NCBI GenBank assembly: GCA_029204225.1
Contig: CM055100.1
Location: 64,742,175 to 64,806,174, forward strand
Length of the DNA: 64,000 nucleotides
Source of the DNA: Diphasiastrum complanatum
Lineage: Eukaryota > Streptophyta > Lycopodiopsida > Lycopodiales > Lycopodiaceae
Reading direction: 5' to 3'
This document shows positions 36,508-46,663 of the stretch, piece by piece. The notes under the pieces are model-generated. The model ran no database searches. It saw only the letters and a list, made by a program, of their open reading frames with translations, and was not told the origin of the DNA. The translations under genes were made by a program, and so were the position numbers. Within the stretch, counting starts at the first letter, position 1. Every line of letters starts with the position of its first letter.

Positions 36508-36677
36508 TGTTCTATTTTAGGAGAGATCAGAGATTTTGCACTTGAAAGTATTTCTACAAGTTTGTTCTGGGTTTTCTTACCTTATTTGGGAGTCCTTTTT
36601 TTGTTTTTTTCTTTTTTTTGAAATTACTCACCTCTTCTAGGATTCTTGTAGCTGACAAAAGTCATTGCGAAAATCAG

Positions 36678-37735
36678 GAAATGACTCATATAGTTGTGCG
36701 AGTTATTTCAGACCTAATCAACTCAAATGGACCACAAAGCAAGAAAATGACTAGGGACTCATACAAAACATGACTCATGGATGGAAACGGAGGACTCGCA
36801 TAGGACTCGCGCAGAACATGACTCGCGCAAAAAAATTGACTCGTGGACGAAAACGGACGACTCGCACAGGACTCACATAGAAGATGACTCACGCAAAAGA
36901 ATGACTCATGGGCAAAAATGGACGACTCGCACAGGACTCGCACAAAAGATGACTCGCGTAAAAAAATGACTTGTGGACGGAAACGGACGACTCGCACAGG
37001 ACTTGCACAGAAGATGACTCGCGCAAAAAAATGACTCGTGGACGGAAACGGATGACTCGCACAAAAGATGACTCACGCAAAAAAATGACTCGTGGACGGA
37101 AACAGATGACTCGCACAGGACTCGCACAGAGTTGGAAGATGACTCGCACATGGTTGAAGGATTCCCGAATGAACTAGAAATGACTCGCATAGGGGAACAA
37201 TTCCAAATGACTTGCCCAGACTTGGAAGATGACTCGTACCAGAATATAACTCGCACAAACCTGTACCCGTGGAGCTAGAACCCATGGGAATGACTCGCAC
37301 AGGAAGTACTCACACACAACTCGGGGTGAAAAATGATTCATACGCGAGAACTTACTCGCACACTATGAAAATGACCTACCCACAAGATGACTCGCACAAG
37401 AAGCTCAGTACCCGCACAGGCTAAAATGACTCGTATAAGACGTTCAGTACTCACACAGGGTAAAATGACTCGTACAGGTCAGAAGGAGGTAAAAAACATC
37501 ACAAAATGACTCGCATAAACCCAAAAATGACTCGCACTGGTTTGAAAGGTTCCCATAAAGAAGTAGAAAATGACTCGCACAGGGGAACAAAATGACTCGT
37601 ACAAACCTAAAAATGACTCGCACAACAAACAACGGTAGACGTAATGACTCAGAATTAAAAAAAATGACTCGCACACCTAAAAAAACAACTCGCATTGTAG
37701 ACAGTAGGCACTCGCACACCTGACTTAAGATTTAT
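36678..37735 (+). repeat. TGACTCG minisatellite, about 1.06 kb
   Basis: About thirty-five occurrences of GACTCG/GACTCA, most in (A)ATGACTCGCAC or CGACTCGCAC contexts. Between about 36830 and 37110 they form a higher-order unit of roughly 62-65 bases (TGACTCGTGGACGGAAACGG, then GACTCGCAC twice, then ATGACTCGCGCAAAAAA). After 37130 the spacing becomes irregular. All open frames here (MTRGRK..., RVIFLRESS...) are translations of the repeat. Confidence 0.92.
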
Positions 37736-37869
37736 GAACTCACACACTTGCTACTTGGGTTAGGAATAGATGGGAGAAACACCTCTAAACACTTCTGAAA
37801 AACCAGTGCTCAATTCTTTATTGGAAAACAATGATAGCTATAAATTGCACCTCTCTTCGAGAGTCCAGT

Positions 37870-38170
37870 GCTTAAGTCGGATGCAAAATCGTCGGATGAA
37901 AATCTAGAAGAATGTGAAGATTCCGAAAAATTTGAAAAATTGTCGGATGCAAAATGTGAGTTTTGCAAAAAAGGCAAAAATGGCGAAAAAATTCATCAGA
38001 TGGATCTCCGGTTCTAAGTCGTTGGAGGCGAACCGTCAGACCTAAACATCAGATGCAACTGTTGGATCTGACTTTCAAGTGTTTAGTCGTCGGATGTAAC
38101 GTCAAATGTAATAAAATGTATTGTCGGATGCAACGTTGGATTCTAGACTATCGAATGTAAATTGGATGTA
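37870..38170 (+). repeat. TCGGATG-containing degenerate repeats
   Basis: GTCGGATG(A/C/T) recurs roughly every 20-40 bases across the segment (for example CGTCGGATGTAACGTC), with poor periodicity. Confidence 0.55.
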
Positions 38171-38219
38171 ATTTTTTAATTCCGGTCATCGCTGACAATT
38201 TAGAGGCTCGTGTTGCGTC

Positions 38220-38390
38220 TCCCTTGTAGTGCAAGTGCGGTCTATTGCTGTTGAGTGCAGTTGAATATGGTTGAATGTGGTGCAAGGGTGGATGCGGTTG
38301 GAATGTGGTTGGCTATGATTGAATGCGGTGTAGTTGGCAGTTGCTACGATTGCTACAGTTGAATGCGGTGCAAGGGCGGATGCGAATGGT
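38220..38390 (+). repeat. TTGAATGCGGTGCAAGG repeats
   Basis: Repeated units with GTTGAATGYGGTGCAAGGGYGGATGCG occur twice about 90 bases apart, with partial copies between. Confidence 0.6.
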
Positions 38391-38394
38391 TCTA

Positions 38395-38665
38395 GCCATC
38401 TGATGTAAATGGGTGTAGAGGCATCGGACACAAATAGAGATAGAGGGCGTCAGATGCAGACGGGTGTAGAGGCATCGAATGCAAACATAGATAGAGGGCA
38501 TTGGATGCAAACAGTTCTAAGACTGTCTGTTTTATACTCAGACAAGTGTAGAGGCGTTGGATGCAGACGAGTGTAGAGGCATCGAGTGCAGACGAGTGTA
38601 GAGGCATCAGATTCAAACGTAAATAGAGGGCATTGGATGCAAATGGTTCTAAGACCGTTTGTTCT
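38395..38665 (+). repeat. GTGTAGAGGCATCGGATGCA tandem array
   Basis: Some eight units of about 26-30 bases alternating GTGTAGAGGCATCGGATGCA and ATAGAGGGCATTGGATGCA, with a higher-order repeat of about 150 bases ending TTCTAAGAC.GT.TGTT. Confidence 0.85.
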
Positions 38666-38921
38666 AGACTCAGACTATTCTTCCTCCTCCTTAAATGGTG
38701 CGTGATAGGGATGTGTTAGTGGAGGATTGGTGTAAAGAGATATTAGGGGTGTTTGCTTGAACGTCGGCGTGGTGGTGTTTTGATGCAATTTAGATCTTAG
38801 AGAAAAATGGAATGCATGCTTGTGAAAAAGATGAATGCAAGAAAGCAAGCAAGCAAACAGAAACAAGAAGAACTGTAAAATCGATTGTTATAGCGGAGAT
38901 CTCTAACAAGATTTAAGAAGG

Positions 38922-38942
38922 TTATCAGTGGCAACGGTGCCA
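38922..38942 (-). promoter_or_regulatory. gypsy 2 primer-binding site
   Basis: On the minus strand TTGGCACCGTTGCCACTGAT, next to an LTR start at 38944. Same type as at 5.09 and 54.79 kb. Confidence 0.75.
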
Positions 38943-38943
38943 A

Positions 38944-39590
38944 TGTTTGCTGATTCACTAGCACAATGTTTATTGGTTCTACTGATATTGTTCACGATAT
39001 TGGTTCTACTGATATTGTTCACAGATTCCTATCAACCTACAGCCGACAAAAAATTTGCATCTCTTCTCAATCCTATGGCTTTTCGTATAATGGTGATGTG
39101 CCCAGCCTGTCAGATTGGCACATCTACAGCCTGATCTCAATCCTTGACTAATAATGGAAGCTCAACTTAAATCTATGATCTATCAAGACTCAGATGTGTA
39201 CGTTCTAAAGTCTGTTTCAAATCTTCTTTGGTTTCTTAGAGAATGCAAATTATTACTAATCTAATCTAAGCAAGATACAGTGAATAAGATTGAATCTAAT
39301 CCTACTGAAATCACCGGATCAACAAAACTAAATGTAATCACAAAATGTTTATTACAAATATCACTCAACATTTGTACTAAAAACTCCTCGGGGAGTAAGC
39401 ACAAAGCAGCATCAAATCTGATTGGTTATGATCTACCACTAAGCCCTACACATCTACCTGATGTTAATCACAAAACCAAATCTGAAAAAAGGAAGAAACA
39501 ACAATACACAAGTACCCAAATTGAATGCATGAAGATAGAGCATAGAATGGAATGCAAATGGTGGATCTTCAATTAACAAAGCAGTAGCAT
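38944..39590 (-). repeat. gypsy 2 5' LTR (outer end uncertain)
   Basis: Plus orientation begins TGTTTGCTGATTCAC. It contains a 27-base direct duplication (TTGGTTCTACTGATATTGTT, at 38972-39025). No partner LTR lies in the window; the end is placed before repeat Z begins. Confidence 0.5.
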
Positions 39591-39599
39591 CTCCTTACA

Positions 39600-39962
39600 A
39601 ATCATATGCTTTGAAAACTTGTGGAGGAGGTTCCTCTATATACGAATGGGTGAACCCCATTCTATAACATTTTGGGTTCCACCTCTTGATTTGCACATAT
39701 TAAGGAAGTCACCTCTTAACTTACACATGTTAAGGAGGCCATCCCTTAATTTATTATTAAGAGGCTTATTTATTAAATCTCAAGTTTAGAGAGCCCAAAT
39801 TACTAGCTCCCTCATGGTTTTCTATCTTTTGGGAATTACCATGGGGTTAACAAAATATACAATTTAGCCTAGCACTAGCCCTCTCAATACTAGTTTTTAG
39901 CACCAAAGCTTGCTAAAAATGGATTTGATTTAGATCAATGGCTTATGCTCTTGTACTTGGCT
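39600..39962 (-). repeat. dispersed repeat Z, copy 2 (copia leader?)
   Basis: Inverted match of 24700-25080. On the minus strand it follows directly after a Met-tRNA-type primer site, so it is probably the leader of a minus-strand copia whose coding part is gone. Confidence 0.55.
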
Positions 39963-40560
39963 CTGATACCATGTGAAAGTACTGTACTTTAGGACCATAA
40001 ATGGATCTTAGAAAGATCCACAAGAGTGATTGGCTGCTTGCTTAACAATCTAAAAAAAAACTAGACACAAAAAGTTGATCTAGATTGGCAATTTGACAAA
40101 CAACAAGCAATAACAATCAAAAGCATTGATCAATGATGAAATCCAAGTCCACACGTGTGAACCACAACTGCTATACGACCTATAGACTGAGAATGAAGTA
40201 GAAATCCACTTGGTTGCATTTGGATACAAAATCACAATGTACATAGTGGAGTAGCTCGAGATTGCCAATGAGCTCCAAAAATAATCTATCTTTTCACTAT
40301 GGAGCCTCTTTCCTGGAGTCATGCCAAGTAGGTGGCTAGTTGGTCAATTTTCACCTTAAATTGAATGTAGGTCCTATAAACCAAGAATCACTACCAAATG
40401 ACTTGACCAACTCATTAGACTTGATCTAACCTATAGTAGGGTAGGTTTTCCACATGGCTCCATGGCCTCATGCATGTGGGACCCACTTATGTACATTTTA
40501 TAGAGCAGAATCTGGTAACTCATCATCAGGTTGGGGATCCTTTTGCGTTGATTTGATTCA
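39959..40560 (-). repeat. copia primer site and LTR, minus strand
   Basis: GGCTCTGATACCA (39959-39971) is the inverted TGGTATCAGAGCC site. LTR sequence starts at 39972 (TGTGAAAGTACTG). The far end is uncertain. It contains the palindromic CCACACGTGTGA at 40149-40160. Confidence 0.6.
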
Positions 40561-41110
40561 TGATACATGATCTTCCATATAATGTTGTTGTCCCTTGCGT
40601 ACCACTATACAGAAATCAAACTCTAGCAACAAGTATAACCATCTAGTGATTCTTCCTGTTTTGCAAGTTTTATTGACTATGTAGAGCAAAGGTTGATGAT
40701 CAGTGTTGATGGAATGTGAGTGGCCATTAGATAATGGCGAAACTTCTTGACTGTAGAGACCATTGACAAGGCTTCTCGCTCAATCGTTGATTTTAGCATC
40801 GTTGAGTTGTCAACTGACAAAGCGAATAGGAAAATATTTCTTGTACTCACTCGGCTGGGTCAAGACTGCTCCTATGACATACTTTGATGCGTCAATATGC
40901 ACATGAAACTTAATTGTACAATTGGGAGGTTGTAAGATCGGTGCAGATATGAGTGCTTCTTTTAGCTTTTGGAAAGCTTGTAGGGCTTCCCTCCATCCAG
41001 TGTGGATCAATTGTCAGCTTGTAGATAGGATGTGCCAAATCTGCAAAGAATAGAATGAAGATCCTATAGTAGTTGACATGCCTCATAAACACATAAACTT
41101 CACGAATTAT
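40561..41110 (-). pseudogene. gypsy RT/RNase H fragment
   Basis: Minus-strand text ALQAFQKLKEALISAPIL, FHVHIDASKYVIGAVLTQ and KKYFPIRFVS is the start of gypsy RNase H. An RT tail (MRHVNYYRIFI) is seen in another frame near 41070-41090. It is truncated on both sides. Confidence 0.8.
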
Positions 41111-41159
41111 TCTAGGGGTGGAAAATCCATGATAATATGTATCTTAGACATCAGTGGCG

Positions 41160-41650
41160 ATCCATGTCTAGATACAATATGGCCTAAGCAGAGATGTTGA
41201 CAGGAGAAAGTTGACATCAGATTATGTTTTTGTATTCAACAATGGTCATGTCTCTTGGAACAAGAAGAAGTAGAATTGGATTGCATTATCTTCGACAGAG
41301 GTGGAATACGTTGTTGTTGCATATGCTGTAAAGGAAGCTATCTAATTAAGTTCTTTATTATCGGACATCAATTTTAGTTAGTTATAAGCTAATTTTATCT
41401 TTTGCGATAGTTAGAGTACAATGCTTTATCTGTTAATCCTATATATCATTCCCAGAGCAAGCACATTGAAATAAAGTATCATTTTCTTATAGACAAAGTA
41501 CTCAAAAGGGAAATTATTCTAAACTTTTGCAGATCAGAGTTCATGATAACGGATATATTTACAAACGCATTGACATTCGATAATCATTCTAAGTATAACA
41601 ATATGCTCAACTTAATACCTCAATTTTTATGAGTTCACATTAAGGGAGAG
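41160..41650 (+). pseudogene. copia RNase H fragment with polypurine tract
   Basis: Plus frames show DYVFVFNNGHVSWNKKK, IALSSTEVEYVVVAYAVKEA and, after shifts, HIEIKYHFLIDKVLKREII and TDIFTNAL, the standard copia RNase H end. The purine run AAGGGAGAG (41642-41650) precedes an LTR start. Confidence 0.82.
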
Positions 41651-41696
41651 TGTTAGATTTCATTTTTGAAATCATTTTGTAATGTGGAACTATTCT
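41651..41696 (+). repeat. 46-base stub of copia 3' LTR
   Basis: Begins TGTTAGATTTCATTTTTG directly after the polypurine tract, then is replaced at about 41697 by laccase intron sequence. Confidence 0.65.
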
Positions 41697-42182
41697 ATGT
41701 AGGATGAGCGTTTATACCAATGAATTGTGATGTTATATTGTGCTCGATTCGTGACCTTCACTATGATTCTGTCTCCCTCGTTGGCATAAAGGGTTGGTCC
41801 AGGAAATATACCATTGACTGAGACAATCGATTTTGTGCTGCATATTCGAGTGAGTGAGAGCGGTTGGATCTGCAGGATAGGCAATACATATCAAAAGTTG
41901 GATGATTATGTTTTACGGTAATATTGGATGCAATGAATTAGGCAATTTAAAATCTTCAAACACATCAATCAACTGTATTTGTTTTCTTTACCGTAAGTCG
42001 TCGGTTTCTCCCATGCTGCTATGCTAGCTGCATTGATGAGAATCAACAAAAGAAGCAGACACCTAGAAGCTGATCTAGAATACAAGCAATGTGAATAAGA
42101 TTTCTGCTCAGCGTTATCTTTTTGCACTGCCTCCGGCCTGGCTTCTCTACAAGACCCAGTACTCCAAATTCTTTTTTCCATG
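41697..42182 (-). pseudogene. laccase 5'-end pseudogene (exons 1-2, inverted duplicate)
   Basis: Minus-strand copy of 11032-11560. Exon 1 (ATG at 42182) and exon 2 are close to identical with the intact gene, including [20 protein letters not shown] and ITIHW. Intron 1 is kept, so copying was at DNA level. Exon 1 has lost about 14 bases next to its donor (frameshift) and 3 near the start. Intron 1 has lost about 25. The copy stops in intron 2 at about 41697. Four copper-ligand blocks are reduced to part of one. About 350 bases of promoter (to about 42530) came with it but without the TATA segment. Confidence 0.93.
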
Positions 42183-42378
42183 ATTGTCTGTGTACAGGAA
42201 AACTGATCAATAGGACTATAAGCTGGTACTATAGCTAGAGATAGAATGAGGAACCCTAGTGCTTACAAGCTGAGAACTCAACACCGAAGAGCTCAGGAAG
42301 CATAGAAACAAGCGAAGTATGAAGAATTCAAAGATGAGGGACGTCAATTTCCTTGGCGTGAGGAAGTATAAGTATCCG

Positions 42379-42380
<2 letters not shown>

Positions 42381-42450
<70 letters not shown>
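42381..42450. repeat. (GT)n-(GA)n compound microsatellite
   Basis: GT from 42381 to 42425, then GA to 42450, in the duplicated laccase promoter. The original copy has CT at the corresponding area. Confidence 0.95.
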
Positions 42451-43230
42451 AAAGACAAATGTGAGCAACGGAGAGAGACAGGGGGAAAAGAAGCAACATG
42501 GGTAGGACCCACATTCCCAAAACACCATTAAAGTCACATGTAATGGGACTCACATGTAATGGGTGTATCACCATTGCTCCATAGACACTATAATATCTGC
42601 ACACCCAGGTGAGGAAGGATTCAAGGCTCACCCTGCCTCAGCCAACTCCAGAGGAAAGAGTCGTTGATAGGCCGACCCATGCAACGAGTCAGCCATTGCA
42701 CGGGTCCATGCAAACATAATATGTTGGAGCGACAAGACTTGCTACAACATGGTAGCCAACCGTCAAAAGAAGGATAACCTGACTTACGAGTTGCCGATGG
42801 AAGGCTAATATGAAACTCTTTTGTGAAACCCTCCTATGGCCTTTAATCAAGTTTCTCCTGACCAACCACAACGTGCCACATGTATGTTTTTACCTTCACA
42901 TCTACTACAATTGAGGAGTGAGTGAGTATTAAGGGAGGAAGGAGGAGGTAGGGCGAGTCTTATCAAGTCTTGTGTATTTTGAGACAACCCAAGGGCCAAT
43001 AGCCCAAGGGTGCTTGCAAGTAATGGGCACTTGGAGGATTTTTCTCATGTTTTTTGGTTGGTATCAAGCAAAATTGGACCATGTTTGCTAAAATTAGCAA
43101 TGTGTTCCACTTGCAACGATTCGAGTCATCCGGTCGGTAGTCTAGAGGCTATTTAAAATGGGAGTGTCGGTGAAATTGTGGTGTAGCAAACTTGAGCAAA
43201 TAGTTAGTTCATTTGTTGAAGAAAACTTCA

Positions 43231-43264
43231 GGGGCCCTATATTATTCAAGATAATATAGGCCCC
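43231..43264. repeat. 34-base hairpin, GGGGCC(C)TATATTAT arms
   Basis: GGGGCCCTATATTAT, loop TCAAG, ATAATATAGGCCCC. A 14-base stem with one bulge. Confidence 0.8.
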
Positions 43265-43306
43265 AATAAGGGCAAAATATTATGCCAATGGCAAATATAT
43301 ATTATC

Positions 43307-43413
43307 GAAGGAGCCGGTGACATTCTGCCCGTTAAGGACTCATAGCAGAGGCCCAGAGAGACCGAGCTTGTGATTTCTTACCAGGCAGAATGCCATCTGT
43401 TGAGAGCTCCTTC
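43307..43413. repeat. 107-base imperfect hairpin
   Basis: GAAGGAGC pairs with GCTCCTTC and CATTCTGCC pairs with GGCAGAATG, with mismatched bases between and a loop of about 54. Size and shape allow a small RNA precursor or a foldback element; no target is inferred. Confidence 0.6.
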
Positions 43414-43519
43414 AATTGTGTAATGGATAGTTGGGCTTTTTTCACATGACCATATTTCTTAAACAAAATTGGCATTTGAAAAGCATAATCAACTTTTCAA
43501 AGCCAAAAATTGTAGGTCG

Positions 43520-43735
43520 CAAGGTGTTCCATAACATAAAGCACTTAAGAAAATGGAGCTAATCTAAAAACTGTTTTCAAATAGGCAAATTTGAGAAACT
43601 TTCATTCATTTCTATATTAGAAAATATGTAAAGTTCCTAGATTATAATTAACTGCATTAGATTTATTTCATGACATTTGAGAGCTCCAAATGCAACATTT
43701 TTTCATGTGTGTTTTACTTATAGGGGAAGAGGACC
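43520..43735. repeat. diverged inverted copy of the 9600-9810 repeat
   Basis: Shares AAGTTCCTAGATTA, CATGACATTT and AAATAGGCAAATTTGAG-like blocks in reverse order with 9600-9810. Confidence 0.65.
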
Positions 43736-44399
43736 TTCCCATCCATAAAGCACACTTGAAAAACATGTCTAAAAGAAGACAAGAACCTATTTTCCTTTTT
43801 ATCTTTCAACACGAAATCTTTTGAAACAAGAAATGGCGGAGAACCCATTTGTTTTAGGCCTTAACAATATTTTGGTAATTCATGTAAATTTTGAACCTTA
43901 AATTTAGAAATTAAATACAAACATTAATTGTGTGTTGTTTGTTATCATGAATAATAATTGTTAAATTAGATGAATCTAAAATTTTGAAAAGTTCTAGTTT
44001 TTTTTTTTTGAAAATACAATTTAATAGATTTTGATATAATTTTAGAAGCTTGTATGCAATTTAGTGTTAGTATTTTAATATTTTAAAAAATGCTACAAAT
44101 GCAAAACTTAAGATTTTTTGTTCTAACACACACACACACACATACAATCATCTAAGAGGTAAAAATGTCCACATACATAATTTTGATAGAAAAATTTACA
44201 ATGCAATAAACAAATTTCAACCTGTTCACTTGGAGCATGACTAGCAGATCTTCTAACATTTGTATATATTGGAGCCACTGCCTAATCTTGAGTAACTACA
44301 TCTACCACTACATTATATCGTTGCTCTCAACTACTTCTGCCAGGTCACCCACAATGCGACTAGCAAGTGGTTAAGGCTCCTTACAGAGTGAAGGAACAC

Positions 44400-45127
44400 T
44401 ATTTTCAGAAGGCCCTATCCTTTACCCACCTCCTAAAATTCATCGGGCAAAACTAAAATTCCAGTTAATTTCGATAAAATTCACTAAACCATCATCTAAT
44501 TCTATTGCCACTACATGGTCTGCCCTTTTGGACCGCAAATGCACTAGTTGTGCCACTACCACTAAATAAACTCAAATCCAATCAATAGGATGAGAAAACA
44601 TGTCAATTAATTTTTTTACAAGTAGTTGTGGCTTTTGGAATGGAGAAGCCAAAGAGCCAGCGATAATTTTTAATTTTTTGTCACTATAGAAAAGTCAAAA
44701 TAATTGCCGATGTCCAAACTTTCCACAATGTTGTAGTCCAGCATCGATCTCTTTCCATCGACAAAAAAATTGTCGATGATTAGATATTCAATCTCATTAC
44801 AGAGACGACACCACCAAAGTTCCTCACATTTGACTTGTGCCTACAATAATTCAAGATACATAGTTAAGAAAAAGAGAAAAACAAAGAATGTTTAAAATAT
44901 AGGGATGACTTGAGATCTTGAGTAAGGCCTTATACACACCTACTTGTTGCCAGCTGGAGTGAAATATCAGTATCCTCCAAAGTGGAGCTATAGTGATCTC
45001 CAAGGAAAGTTGCAACTACGTCATTCACCTCCATGTACTTGAATGGGCAATCGACGTTCAACGAGCCTGCTAGTTTGAGGCCGTAAGGAATATTCACGAT
45101 GCAAAGAGTGTAAGATTGTCTTTCAAC
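44400..45127 (-). other. unrecognised gene-like segment, minus strand
   Basis: On the minus strand, 45127-44941 is an unbroken frame of about 62 codons (NIPYGLKLAGSLNVDC, DVVATFLGDHYSSTLED) ending at an AG|GTGTGT donor. After an acceptor near 44845 comes a second run (CEELWWCRLCNEIEYLIID, VDGKRSMLDYNIVESLD), and another lies near 44580-44460. The frames across the putative intron do not join cleanly. I do not recognise a family. It may be a decayed host gene or a DNA-transposon ORF. Confidence 0.3.
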
Positions 45128-45150
45128 AAATTTTGTGATTTCTTATTGCC

Positions 45151-45965
45151 TTGTTATGTAAAATTAGGGGGATCTTCAACAGACTTGGGGACATACGTGT
45201 CTTTTGGATCATCTTCAATGCTATTGTCCCTAGTCTGATGACTCTCCCTTTGTTTTTTCTCAGCCTTTGTTTTTTGAAGGTGGGTTCTAACTTGTTCAAG
45301 AAGTTAATTACTCTGCTTATCTTCGAAATTTTTAAAAATTAAATATATTTTTAATGTACAAAAATTTTGCATGTCCAAAAATGTTTAGCATTTAAGTTAT
45401 TCTTAGTTCGTAAAATTGTAAAGATATTTTGGCCTAGTAAAAATTGTGAAAAAAAATCAAGAATGTTTGTTTATACTATTTGTGAGAAATTGAAAGTGCT
45501 CAGAATAATATTGGTGGTGTCGCATTATTGTGGAAAAAGCAATTTTCAAACTTGTGGCATAGTTACCTTCTGAAGGAGTTCATTTTTTACAAAGCATGTC
45601 TTCTTCTCAAGTTAAGCTTGCGCCTTTGTATCATCTAAGTTTTGTTCAGGAAGTCCAAAAACTTCAAAGAGAACATCATTTAGTTGGTCCATTTGTAGCA
45701 TTAAAGTTTTTGGAAACAACTGTTCAAGCATTATACCAATTTTGTGGAAACAATTCTTTATGCATCATACAATCTTTGTGATGAGTTTGATCGACATAGG
45801 TGGGGGCAGAAATTGAGTTCACTTAACTTGGGAGATGAATTAGTGGCCATTTAGATCTTTAATTCCAACGCCAATAATGGACTCCTCTGTTGTTTTACAA
45901 CACCCTTCTTCAAGATGAAGAACGTGAAATTTATCTGAGTTTTAGAAAAATTCGCCAAAAGTGTT
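45151..45965. other. unassigned stretch
   Basis: Short frames (45151-45342, 45367-45573, 45596-45781) carry no recognisable domain. Confidence 0.3.
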
Positions 45966-46205
45966 CCTCACATGACACCACACGAACTATGGTGGGGTAG
46001 AAAACCCAATCTGACACATGTTCGAATTTTTGGCTGTGCAGCTTATGCACATATTTCTGATAAGCTTCAAAAGAAACTCGACGAGAAAGTCGAATTAGGA
46101 TAACTCAACCATTCATTATACTACAGGATTTACATGTCATAAATGAATCTAATGACGACTGTCAAAGACGTCAAGTTTGATGAGACCAGAACAATGGTCG
46201 ACAAT
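45966..46205 (+). pseudogene. copia integrase C-terminal fragment
   Basis: Plus frame HMTPHELWWGRKPNLTHVRI then FGCAAYAHISDKL and KKLDEKVELG, the conserved stretch after the integrase core. Stops follow, then KDVKFDETRTMVDN in the next frame. Nothing else of this element is nearby. Confidence 0.8.
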
Positions 46206-46264
46206 GATTCTGCCAGCTATGAAGTCCTAGGGAAGCAAATAAATATTGGGAGTCTCATTGCATT

Positions 46265-46663
46265 TTTTTTACTTTAAAAAATAGTAAAATTTATCCATTT
46301 TGGATTGTTAAAGTGATTGACTTCAATCAGAGCAACGACACGTTGGCAAAAATTGTACATGTGCATTGGATGCGTACCACTTCAACAAATGCTTTCTGTG
46401 GAAGGCATAAGTTAAAAATGATGCAATTAGACCCAAAAGGCGAGAGAAAGCATTCAGCAAAGAAGCAACTAAGAATAGATAATGTAAATCTCCAAGATGT
46501 GGAGGTACTTGCATTCAATTTCAAGTTGATACCATTTACAACAGTCAACAATATTTATTTACAAGAGCATCTTGAGTTAAGTGCACAACCATTATCTTCG
46601 ACTCAAGATCAATGTAGCAAAGCCACACTACATATTTTTTTTGTCAACATTGGACTCATATGA
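46265..46663 (+). other. unrecognised ORF, possibly transposon-derived
   Basis: One frame of about 130 codons reads PFWIVKVIDFNQSNDTLAKI, VHVHWMRTTST, FCGRHKLKM, DPKGERKHSAKKQ, DVEVLAFNFKL. The W...V.VHW pattern followed by a basic stretch and a DV.V..F.F.L tail looks like a conserved module and not noise. I do not recognise a named family. It directly follows the copia integrase scrap. Confidence 0.35.

Larger units (their letters stand above)
35061..38921 (-). other. gypsy 2 leader (5' untranslated region), 3.86 kb
   Basis: It lies between the gag start and the primer site. Such long leaders are known in plant Tat/Athila/Ogre-like gypsy elements. No real gene was found; short frames are products of the repeats. 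It holds a telomere-like tract (36491-36507) and the tandem arrays listed separately. 35061-36660 shows no recognisable feature besides these. Confidence 0.6.
42540..44400. other. unassigned region with hairpins
   Basis: No gene recognised. It holds the hairpins at 43231-43264 and 43307-43413 and the inverted relative of the 9.6-kb repeat at 43520-43735. A short CA run lies at about 44120-44140. Confidence 0.4.

Noticed and set aside
36686-37300. Several overlapping frames with RVIFLRESS or MTRGRK repeats
   Set aside because: All follow from the TGACTCG minisatellite, which is open in many frames.
43384-43413. miR159/319-like precursor because of GAGAGCTCCTTCAATTG
   Set aside because: Only the GAGCTCCTTC part is similar and the expected mature 21-mer is not on the other arm.
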